13,468 nucleotides of DNA, from contig JAITLH010000195.1 of assembly GCA_031277995.1 (NCBI GenBank), positions 1-13,468 of the forward strand. Direction: 5' to 3'. The DNA comes from Deltaproteobacteria bacterium. GTDB taxonomy: Bacteria; Desulfobacterota; Desulfarculia; Adiutricales; Adiutricaceae. The translations under genes were made by a program, and so were the position numbers. The notes beneath the pieces are model-generated. The model was not told the origin of the DNA, made no database searches, and saw nothing but the letters and a program-made list of their open reading frames with translations. Shown here piece by piece: positions 1 through 6,326 of this stretch; the first letter of the stretch is position 1, and every line of letters starts with the position of its first letter.

Positions 1-231
1 GGTTGTTTAAGGGCGGTTCAAAGATCGTTTAAAAGCCAGACCTGATCTGTTCAAAAGACGTTTACGGCCCGTTCAAAAGCCGTTCAAACCTTGGAAGCCT
101 CCCCGCCCTCGCTTGGCCCGATTGTTCAAAAGCGGTTCAAAGTTGTTTAAGGGAGGTTCAAAGATCGTTTAAAAGCCAGACCGGGCCTGTTCAAAAAACG
201 TTTGAAGGCGGTTCAAAAAACGTTCAAAAGC
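1..231. repeat. 11-bp-phased GTTYAAA array with an internal 140-bp-offset duplication
   Basis: The heptamer GTTCAAA or GTTTAAA recurs at a near-constant 11-bp step, with starts at about 5, 16, 27, 49, 60, 71 and 82 (the slot at 38 is empty). A second block starts at 124, 135, 145, 156, 167, 189, 200, 211 and 222 (slot 178 is empty). Bases 2-90 match bases 142-230 closely, so one block is a duplicate of the other, offset by 140 bp. The connecting segment 90-120 lacks the motif. GTTTAA puts stops in the frames, and 11 bp is not a codon multiple, so this is non-coding. It lies 3' of the PspF-like gene. One A-tract per helical turn would be expected to curve DNA; protein binding is speculation. 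The rest of the 336-bp spacer shows nothing else I recognise. Confidence 0.85.
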
Positions 232-336
232 ATTGGGCGAAAAATGGGCTTGGAAGTAACGGATTTAGTTTGGCCGTTTAACGCATGCGCCATGGTTTGG
301 GCGAAATTGGGAAAAGTCGCGAGTAAATAAGGCCTT

Positions 337-1452
337 TTACTCAACGGGGGTTTTGGGGGAGGAAAATTTTTTTCGTAAGGATCGAAAGCGGTGGTAGTTA
401 AGGCCCAGGAGTTTGGCCGCGAGGATTTGGTTTTGGTTGGCTTGGGCCATGGCCCGATCGATTACGCTTAAGGCTTGTTGGCGCATCAGTTCGTCAAACT
501 GGCCGGGCGATAAGGGGAAGCTGGGTTCTTGGGCCGGGGCGCCGGCTGGGTTGGGCGATTGGGTTGGCGCTTGGTTGGGCGCCTGAATGGGTGATTGGTT
601 GGGCGATTGGTTAGGCGAAAAATCGATTCGATCGGGCGCCTGGTTATTTGGCGGGGTGACGGGGTTTTCGAGGGAGGCGGCGATGAAGGATTCCACGATC
701 CCGGGGCCAATGGGCTCGGCGATGTCGTTGGCGGAGCGGTAGACCAGTCTTTCGACCATGTTTTTGAGCTCCCGGACGTTTCCCGGCCTGGGGTAGAGAT
801 CGAGCGCCGAAAGGGCCTCCTGGGAAAAGGTTGGGGGTTGGGGGAGCCCAAGTTCTTGGGCCATGCGGGCCCCGAAATAATGGGCCAAAAACGAGACGTC
901 GCCGGGGCGATCGCGAAGGGGCGGGAGGGTTATGACCTCGAAACTTAGGCGATCCCAGAGATCGGGCAGAAAGGTCCCCAGTTGGCACATGAGCCGCAAA
1001 TCGGCGTTGGTGGCGGCGATTACCCGAACGTCAACCTTTCGTTCCAGGGTGCCGCCCACGGGCTGAAAACTTCCGTACTCCACCACCCTTAGGATCTTGG
1101 CCTGGGCTTGGATGGTTAGGTGGCTTATTTCGTCCAAAAACAAGGTGCCCGCGTCGGCGGCCTCAAAGCGGCCTTGGCGACGGCGGGTGGCCCCGGTAAA
1201 GGCGCCGGCCTCGTGGCCAAAAAGTTCGGCGTCCAAAAGCCCCGGGGCCAAGGCGGCGCAGTTTAGGGTCAGATAGGGACCCTGCCAGCGTTTGGAAAGA
1301 AAATGCAACCTGGCCGCGGCCAATTCCTTGCCGGTTCCCCTCTCCCCCAAAATGAGGACGGGCCTGTCAACCTTGGCCGCCAAGGAAAGGCGTTCCTTTA
1401 CGGCCAAAAGGTTTTCCGACTGACCCAGGAGATCGGGAACCTGGGAGGTCAT
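337..1452 (-). CDS. pspF: PspF-like sigma-54 transcriptional activator (AAA+ and Fis-type HTH, no receiver domain)
   Basis: This protein activates RNA polymerase-sigma-54 by ATP hydrolysis. At 371 aa it has no N-terminal sensory domain and goes straight into the AAA+ core, as PspF does. Walker A is GERGTGKE (36-43), the sigma-54 contact loop is GAFTGA (83-88), and Walker B ends in D107-E108. The stretches RPVLILGERGTGKE and RWQGPYLTLNCAAL closely resemble remembered PspF sequence. A Pro/Gln/Asn-rich linker built of NQSP/NQAP tetrapeptides follows the AAA+ domain, then a Fis-type HTH at the C-terminus (QILAAKLLGLNYHRFRSLRK). The ATG overlaps the TGA of the upstream malic-like gene (ATGA, 4 bp). 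No clear Shine-Dalgarno is visible, so translation is probably coupled. No pspA, pspB or pspC lies in the window, so the classic envelope-stress role is unproven. The AAA+ activator call is firm; strict PspF orthology is less so. Confidence 0.88.
   Translation of the reverse strand: MTSQVPDLLGQSENLLAVKERLSLAAKVDRPVLILGERGTGKELAAARLHFLSKRWQGPYLTLNCAALAPGLLDAELFGHEAGAFTGATRRRQGRFEAADAGTLFLDEISHLTIQAQAKILRVVEYGSFQPVGGTLERKVDVRVIAATNADLRLMCQLGTFLPDLWDRLSFEVITLPPLRDRPGDVSFLAHYFGARMAQELGLPQPPTFSQEALSALDLYPRPGNVRELKNMVERLVYRSANDIAEPIGPGIVESFIAASLENPVTPPNNQAPDRIDFSPNQSPNQSPIQAPNQAPTQSPNPAGAPAQEPSFPLSPGQFDELMRQQALSVIDRAMAQANQNQILAAKLLGLNYHRFRSLRKKFSSPKTPVE
551..622. repeat. 12-bp tandem repeat encoding the linker of the PspF-like regulator
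   Basis: Six imperfect 12-bp units with plus-strand consensus TTGGGCGATTGG run from 551 to 622. The period is four codons, so on the minus strand they encode the (N/T)Q(S/A)P tetrapeptide repeat between the AAA+ core and the HTH. The units vary at a few positions, suggesting some age. They could lengthen or shorten the linker without breaking the frame. Confidence 0.8.
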
Positions 1453-2552
1453 ATGAAACGGCTGACCCCACTGGCCGCGGCCGCGGTCGAGACGGCCTCG
1501 GCCAAAACCGAAACCAAATTGGGCTTGGTGACCGAAGGGACGATAAAATTCGGGCCCAATTCCGCCTCGGGCACGAGTTTGGCCAAAGCCAATACGGCCG
1601 CCATCTTCATGGCCGCGTTAATGACCTTGGCCCGGGCGTTTAAAACGCCCCTTAGAATGCCCGGAAAAACCAGGCAGGAATTTAACCGGTTGGCCTGGTT
1701 GGGGCCAACGCCGGCGGTGATGGCCGCCTGGCCATAGTCGACTTTTTGATCGGTCAGGTTAAAGATTATGGGTTCGTTGGCCATGGTCGAGGCCAGATCT
1801 TTCGCGAGGGAAACGTTTGGGGACAGGATCACCAAAACGTCGGCCCCGGAGACGATCTTGGCCAGATTGCCCTTAACTTGCCTGGGGTTGGTTTTTTGGG
1901 CCAGTTCTTCTTTTACCCAGTTGGTGGCCCCCGGGCGGCCCTTATGGATGGCCCCAAAACGATCGCAGACCACGATGTCCGCGGCCCCGGCCAGCCTGAA
2001 AAATTCCACCATGGGCAGGGCCTCGATTTCGCCGCTGACCAATACCATCTTGATATCGGACATTTTTTTGCCCAAAACCTTAATTGAGTTTAACAGGGCG
2101 GCCAAGCTCAAAACCGGCAAACCGTCCTGGGTATCGTGGTAGACCGGCAACTCGTCAAACTCGGCCAGGCGCAGTTTGATCTCCATGGAAGTGCTTTCGT
2201 TCATCGCTTCCAAATTGACGACCCCAAAGGACGGGGCCAGGGAGGCGATGGTGGTCACGGCGTCATCCAAGGCCTTGGTACCCAATACCAAGGGAAAGGC
2301 CGAAATGTCGGCCAGTTTCGAAAGAAGTTTCCCTTTCTCCTCGACAAGAGGCAATGAGGCCAGCGGGCCGATGTCGCCCAAGCCCGGGACGCTAGACCCG
2401 TCGGTCACGACGGCCACGTTATTCCAGCGATCGGTTAGGCGCCAAGCTTGGGCCGGATCATTGGTCAAGGTTCGACACGAATCCATGGCCAGGCTCGCGT
2501 AAGCCCAGCCGTCTTGGCCAGTTCCTTTTTTTTCAATAACTTGTTCCAGCAT
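1449..2552 (-). CDS. Malic-enzyme-like protein, probably catalytically inactive
   Basis: The fold is that of bacterial malic enzymes: VAVVTDGSSVPGLGDIGP (47-63), LADISAFPLVL, the inter-domain segment ending LAALLNSIK, and FPGILRGVLNARA (297-308). At 367 aa it is slightly shorter than usual. The catalytic Tyr (Y18, in AYASLAMDSC where the family has AYTPGVAEPC) and Lys (K73, EEK for EGK) appear kept. The metal site is damaged: family NLED is NLEA (E115 kept, Asp to A116), and HDDQHGTA is HDTQDGLP (139-146). The Rossmann glycine motif GAGAAG is GEIEAL (174-179), and NPTPEI is NLTDQK. Oxidative decarboxylation of malate is therefore doubtful. The ATG at 2552 has a GAGG Shine-Dalgarno 6 nt upstream. 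The gene overlaps the PspF-like gene by 4 bp, suggesting a joint, possibly regulatory role. The alternative is a divergent enzyme with relocated ligands. Confidence 0.85.
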   Translation of the reverse strand: MLEQVIEKKGTGQDGWAYASLAMDSCRTLTNDPAQAWRLTDRWNNVAVVTDGSSVPGLGDIGPLASLPLVEEKGKLLSKLADISAFPLVLGTKALDDAVTTIASLAPSFGVVNLEAMNESTSMEIKLRLAEFDELPVYHDTQDGLPVLSLAALLNSIKVLGKKMSDIKMVLVSGEIEALPMVEFFRLAGAADIVVCDRFGAIHKGRPGATNWVKEELAQKTNPRQVKGNLAKIVSGADVLVILSPNVSLAKDLASTMANEPIIFNLTDQKVDYGQAAITAGVGPNQANRLNSCLVFPGILRGVLNARAKVINAAMKMAAVLALAKLVPEAELGPNFIVPSVTKPNLVSVLAEAVSTAAAASGVSRFI

Positions 2553-3262
2553 AATTTTCCTCGATTAAGCCTAGGTTTTATCGCTTGGCCAATGCCTTGG
2601 CCAAGGCGCTTTAGGCTTGGGGGGAATTCCTGGCCTAATACGTTACCCCATGGGCTCCGGAAATAATGTCCGGGCTTGCCAAAAGGTGAAGCTTTTACTT
2701 AACGAAAAACGAATTGCTTGGCTTTGTCGCTTAACGCTACTTAACGTCGGGACTCGCGCGTTTATTAGCCAATCAAAAAATTAAAAATTCAAAAAATCCC
2801 TGGCCATTGACGGCCCGTAAAAAGAAAAAAACGATTTAAAACCAATTTTTCAAGATAAATACCACCTCTAAGACAGATAAAAAATCAACTTAAAAACAAA
2901 AATAGATAAAACTAACAGGTCGATTAAGTCTCTGGCAAAAAAACTATCATCGATCAGCGCGTTATGATTATTATAAAGCGTTTATATAAAAACACAAGCG
3001 CGAAAACCATAGCCGCCAAAATAAAACTTTAAATTAAAGTTAAAGCGACGGTAATTAGCGCCCCGTAAGCGAAAAAAAAACGCTTGGCGAGGTTTACGCG
3101 AAAAAAATTTTAACAAATACATCCCAGAAGACGTTTGTTTTTAAAAAATATTGCCCCAAGGTCAGGGCGGCCCGGTTCGAGCTTTTTTCTCGCGTCTCCC
3201 TGGCCCGCCTGGCCTGGGCCATTGGCCAAGGCCGCGAGGCTTCGTTCGCGCCGATTGGGCCG
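2553..3262. other. AT-rich spacer between the malic-like and transposase-like genes
   Basis: No credible gene is seen in these 710 bp. Next to the malic-like start is its Shine-Dalgarno and a perfect 14-bp palindrome, GCCTTGGCCAAGGC (2594-2607), about 42 bp upstream of the ATG and a possible operator. From about 2700 to 3130 the DNA is markedly AT-rich, unlike the flanking genes. It contains a perfect 8-bp inverted repeat AACTTTAA-A-TTAAAGTT (3025-3041) and an AAGCG/CGCTT hairpin around a run of nine A (3067-3085). From 3150 to 3262 it is GC-rich again, just past the stop of the transposase-like gene. The AT-rich block could hold the malic-like promoter, but I could not single out a convincing -35/-10 or -24/-12 pair. 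Confidence 0.5.
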
Positions 3263-3931
3263 TTACTTTTCTTTCGTCTCGGCCAGGCGGCTTTGGTCCC
3301 GAAAATACGTTTTCATTTCGTTACCTAGTTGCCCCTCGGTTAGGCAAAAATAGCCTTGGGACCAAACCTGGCCGTCGGGATACTCTCGTTTCAAAGCGGG
3401 AAAAGCGTTCGTCAAACCGTCGGAAGTCCATTGTTTGAGTTTGTTCACGACGGCGTCAAGGGGCGTTTTGGGAGTCAAGGTCAAGAACATGTAAAGGGAA
3501 TCTCGGTTGATTTCACCTTTGAGAATTTCCAGCGAGCGTTTTTGGGAAAATTCCTTTATTAACTTATTTAAGGAATAACAAATTTCCTTACTTAGGACGG
3601 GTTTGGCGCCGTTTGTCATCCAAGCGACGTGGACGCGCATATGAAAAAAGTTTAAGGGAGCGAACGTTCGCGGTTTTATGGGAACGTTGTTTTCGTCCGT
3701 TGGTTTTCTGTAGTTATACGCCTTGGCCTTGTGGCCGTTCGTTTTGGCTCGCGTGTCGCTCGTCCGGTCGCCGTCGCCGTTCGTTTTGGCTCGCGTGTCG
3801 TTCGTCCGGTCGCCGTCACTGGTCGTTTTCGCTCGGGTATTGTTGTTCCGGTGGCCGTCGCTGGTCGTTTTCGCTCGGGTATCGCTGGTCTGATCGCCGT
3901 CACTGTTCGTTTTCGCGCGCGTATTGTTCAT
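3263..3931 (-). CDS. IS200/IS605-type Y1 transposase-fold protein lacking the HUH motif, with N-terminal 14-aa repeats
   Basis: Residues about 90-215 of this 222-aa protein match the Y1 (TnpA/REP-associated transposase) pattern: a first strand RVHVAWMT, then LTLTP, LKQW, ALKREYPDGQVWSQGYF (179-195) and MKTYFRDQ (206-213). The likely nucleophile Tyr209 is present. The metal-binding HUH motif, normally DHVHL, is instead DSLYM (144-148), so both histidines are gone and single-strand cleavage is unlikely. Residues 1-70 are five copies of a 14-residue charged repeat (core TRAKTNSDGD), absent from ordinary TnpA. The ATG at 3931 lies inside the end of the upstream NtrC-type gene (32-bp overlap in another frame) with AGGA 6 nt upstream, so it is probably cotranslated. 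I infer a domesticated DNA-binding protein. No IS ends or tnpB were found. Confidence 0.72.
   Translation of the reverse strand: MNNTRAKTNSDGDQTSDTRAKTTSDGHRNNNTRAKTTSDGDRTNDTRAKTNGDGDRTSDTRAKTNGHKAKAYNYRKPTDENNVPIKPRTFAPLNFFHMRVHVAWMTNGAKPVLSKEICYSLNKLIKEFSQKRSLEILKGEINRDSLYMFLTLTPKTPLDAVVNKLKQWTSDGLTNAFPALKREYPDGQVWSQGYFCLTEGQLGNEMKTYFRDQSRLAETKEK
3737..3931. repeat. 42-bp tandem repeat (4.6 copies) in the transposase-like gene
   Basis: Four full 42-bp units (3737-3778, 3779-3820, 3821-3862, 3863-3904) and a 27-bp partial unit (3905-3931) encode the 14-residue N-terminal repeats. The two units nearest the transposase domain are most alike (GTTCGTTTTGGCTCGCGTGT core), as are the next two (TTTTCGCTCGGGTAT core), hinting at stepwise duplication. 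The partial unit and the end of unit four also encode the last residues of the NtrC-type regulator in another frame. The period keeps the reading frame. Confidence 0.9.
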
Positions 3932-5651
3932 AATTGGTCCTGTCGATGCGGTGCTGGAAAGATCGCCGGGAAAGGCCCAGGGCGTTGGCCGCCTCGGTCT
4001 TGTTGTCGTTACTGTTTTCCAGGGCGAGCTTAATGAACTGCCGCTCCACGGCGTGGAGGATCTCGTCTAATTTTATGGCCTTGTCCGTCCACTCCGGGGC
4101 GACGTCCTCGGGTAAGTTGGGCCTGGGGAAGCGCTCTTGGGGAATGGACATGAGCTGGACCGGGTTAAGATCGGCCAAACTAAAGGCCATAAGGCGCATC
4201 CTTAAACGCCAAGGGCTGATGCCAAGCGATATGGCCGTGCGGCCGCGGTTTCCGCCGGCGGTCATTAAGGCGTTGTAGAGGTAATAGCCCTCCAGGGAAG
4301 TCAAAACGTTATCCAGCCCGCCCGGAACCAGTTGCAAAGATTTGAAATCAATGACCTCGCCTTCGCCAACGGGCTTGGGCTCCGGCTCGGCCGGGCGTCC
4401 CAGGGGCGCCGCGAAAGCCGGTTCGGGCACGGCCAATTTATGGCCGTCCCTGGGGGCCACCGGGGGCCTAAGGGAAGACTGCCTTTTAAAATCGGCCAGA
4501 TGCAAGCTCTCGGGCAAGATGATGTTGGATTGCTCCAAGGCCACGGATCTCTCGATGATGTTTTCCAGTTCCCTGACGTTTCCGGGAAAGTGGTAACGGG
4601 TCAGGATATCCAAGGCGTAGGTAGACAGTTTCCGAACGTCTTTGTTTTGCTGGCGACTGAACTTTTCCAAGAAATAATGGGCCAGAAGCGGGATGTCCTC
4701 GGTTCTTTCCCTTAAGGGGGGGATGCGGATGTTTATGACGTTTAGCCGATAATACAGATCCTCCCTAAAGCGGCCGGCGATGATCTCGGCTTCCAGGTTT
4801 TTGTTGGTGGCGGCGATGAAACGAACGTCGGTCATCTGTTCGGCGTTTCCGCCCACGGGCCTGAAAGTTTTTTCCTGGACCACCCTCAAAAGCTTAACCT
4901 GCATGGGCAAGGTAAGTTCGGCCAACTCGTCCAAAAACAAGGTCCCCCCGTCGGCCGTGGCCATCAAGCCTTGCTTGTCGGTATTGGCCCCGGTAAAGGC
5001 GCCTTTCTTGTAACCGAAAAGTTCGCTTTCAACCAATTGCTCGGGCATGCCGCCGCAATTTATGGCCACGAAATTTTTCTCGGCCCGGTTGGAGTTGGAG
5101 TGGACGGCCCGGGCCACCAATTCTTTTCCGGTCCCGCTCTCCCCGGTAATGAGGATACTGGTGGAAGTCAAGGCGGCCCTTTTTATCAAATCGTAGACGT
5201 GTAGCATGGCCGAGGACGATCCCACCAACCCGCTAAAACGCTGATTGTTTATGACCATGTCGGCCAACGCCTGACGTTCCTTGTCAACGTTGTGATGGGC
5301 CAAGGCCGAATCCACGGCCGAGATCAGATCGGCCGGCCTAAAGGGTTTGGGCAAAAAGTCGTAAGCCCCAAGCCGCATGGCCTCCACGGCCGTGTCGTCC
5401 CGGGCGTAAGCCGAAACCAAAATCATGGTGGTTTGGCGGTTTTCGGACCGCAGTTTTTCCAACACTTCCAGGCCGTTCATAATCGGCATGCGGATGTCGC
5501 TTATGATCAGATCGTAGTCTTTGCCCAAGGCCATTTTCAGGCCCACGTCACCGTTTTCGGCCAAGTCGACGCTATGTCCGAGGTTGGAAAGGAGCATTTC
5601 CATGACCTCGCGAAGGCTTAAATCGTCATCTATAACCAGAATGCGTCCCAC
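3900..5651 (-). CDS. NtrC-family sigma-54 response regulator with two Fis-like HTH segments
   Basis: This is the phosphorylation-controlled activator of a two-component system. The receiver domain (1-120) has acidic D8/D9, phosphoacceptor D52 (SDIRMP), S80 and K102 (LPKPF). The AAA+ domain (about 140-380) has Walker A GESGTGKE (170-177), GAFTGA (217-222), Walker B GGTLFLDE (235-242) and FPGNVRELEN near its end. At 583 aa it is about 100 residues longer than typical. After a Pro-rich linker, residues 453-490 (ending GISPWRLRMR) look like a first Fis-type HTH, and 527-572 (KTEAANALGLSRRSFQHRI) like the canonical second one. The start is GTG at 5651 with GAGG 7 nt upstream. No cognate histidine kinase lies in the window. 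Its stop overlaps the start of the transposase-like gene by 32 bp. Confidence 0.93.
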   Translation of the reverse strand: MGRILVIDDDLSLREVMEMLLSNLGHSVDLAENGDVGLKMALGKDYDLIISDIRMPIMNGLEVLEKLRSENRQTTMILVSAYARDDTAVEAMRLGAYDFLPKPFRPADLISAVDSALAHHNVDKERQALADMVINNQRFSGLVGSSSAMLHVYDLIKRAALTSTSILITGESGTGKELVARAVHSNSNRAEKNFVAINCGGMPEQLVESELFGYKKGAFTGANTDKQGLMATADGGTLFLDELAELTLPMQVKLLRVVQEKTFRPVGGNAEQMTDVRFIAATNKNLEAEIIAGRFREDLYYRLNVINIRIPPLRERTEDIPLLAHYFLEKFSRQQNKDVRKLSTYALDILTRYHFPGNVRELENIIERSVALEQSNIILPESLHLADFKRQSSLRPPVAPRDGHKLAVPEPAFAAPLGRPAEPEPKPVGEGEVIDFKSLQLVPGGLDNVLTSLEGYYLYNALMTAGGNRGRTAISLGISPWRLRMRLMAFSLADLNPVQLMSIPQERFPRPNLPEDVAPEWTDKAIKLDEILHAVERQFIKLALENSNDNKTEAANALGLSRRSFQHRIDRTNYEQYARENEQ

Positions 5652-5708
5652 AAAAAAACCTCAAAAAACGAAAAATCGACCCGTTTTTCCAAGCCTAAAA
5701 CGGCCCAA

Positions 5709-5728
5709 TGGACCGGCCAATCGGTCCA
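5709..5728. promoter_or_regulatory. Inverted repeat upstream of the NtrC-type gene, possible operator
   Basis: A perfect 7-bp inverted repeat, TGGACCG-N6-CGGTCCA, lies 58-77 bp before the GTG start of the regulator. Its size and position would suit a dimeric Fis-type HTH and autoregulation, but there is no evidence beyond symmetry. It could equally be a leader hairpin. Confidence 0.35.
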
Positions 5729-6143
5729 AAAACGGAGTCTCAAAACGGCCAAAACGACCCGCCTGGGGGTAAAAAAACCGCGCCCAAACAAGCCAAAACC
5801 ATTGGGATCCAGACTCGCCCTGGGCCAGCCAAAAGGCCACAAAAGAGCGCCCAACCAAAGCGGCGAAATTAGCGAAACGCGCCAAACGCCGCCCGCGAAA
5901 AACTACCCCAAAATCTAACGAAAAGTTTGAGCGAAAAACGCCCCGAAAAACCAAAAACCAAGCCAAAAATCCCAGGCCCAAAAACCGCGAAAAACGCCAA
6001 AATCGCCCGAGAAAAACTACCCTAAATTTCCCAAAACGGGCCAAAAATCCCAGGCCCAAAAGTCGCGAAAACCTCTATTTCGGCCCAAAAAATTTCGCCA
6101 AAAAGCCCAGAAAAACGCCAAAACCGCCGGCCGAAAACGCGGC

Positions 6144-6275
6144 GAAATTTCCAAAAACCGGCCAAAAAGAGCCGCCGAAATCGCCCAGAAATTTCCAAAA
6201 ACTGGTCAAAAAGCGCCGCCGAAAACGGCCCTTAATTTCCAAAATCGGCCCAAAAAACCCAGGCGGCCATGGGCC
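6144..6275. repeat. 44-bp tandem repeat, three degenerate copies
   Basis: Units start at 6144, 6188 and 6232. Each opens with AATTTCC followed by an A-run, then a GC hexamer and a second A-run. Units one and two agree at most positions; unit three has diverged in its second half. Forty-four base pairs is four steps of 11, the same spacing as the array at the left end of the window, so A-tracts stay helically phased across units. Confidence 0.75.
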
Positions 6276-6326
6276 AAAAAGCCCAAATCCGGACCGGCGA
6301 AAACGGCCGGGCCAGGCGTTTTGGGG

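Larger units (their letters stand above)
5652..6326. other. T-poor, A/C-rich 675-bp spacer with phased A-tracts and repeats
   Basis: I find no credible gene between the NtrC-type start and the DUF2461 stop. The plus strand is runs of A separated by GC-rich hexamers and is nearly free of T: bases 5941-6000 contain a single T. A-runs often fall about 11 bp apart. Direct repeats include a 22-bp sequence beginning GCCAAAAATCCCAGG at 5962 and again at 6040, GAAAAACTACCC at 5897 and 6011, and the 44-bp array at 6144-6275. Long open frames on the minus strand here translate to low-complexity Phe/Gly/Arg/Leu sequence and are taken as by-products of composition. A promoter for the NtrC-type gene must lie here or further upstream but is not recognisable. 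Confidence 0.6.

Noticed and set aside
1..231. CRISPR array
   Set aside because: The repeated unit is only about 7 bp with 4-bp gaps; there are no 25-40-bp repeats with unique spacers and no cas genes.
1..231. Plasmid-type iterons and replication origin
   Set aside because: The spacing fits, but there is no rep gene, no DnaA boxes that I can see, and the neighbours are chromosomal. It cannot be excluded, as the left side is outside the window.
2553..2760. Sigma-54 promoter upstream of the malic-like/PspF-like pair
   Set aside because: No TGGCAC-N5-TTGC pair with correct spacing was found by eye on the minus strand in this region.
3263..3931. Complete, active IS200/IS605 insertion sequence
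   Set aside because: The HUH histidines are missing, no subterminal hairpin ends or tnpB are seen, and the gene is embedded in overlap with a regulator gene.
3731..4033. Other-frame repetitive proteins on the plus strand
   Set aside because: A 42-bp repeat keeps every frame open and repetitive; the minus-strand frame has the conserved Y1 fold downstream and a Shine-Dalgarno, so it is the real one.
5661..6059. 132-codon minus-strand open frame
   Set aside because: It is low-complexity Phe/Gly/Arg/Leu sequence produced by the A/C-rich, T-poor composition, crosses non-coding repeats, and has no family resemblance.
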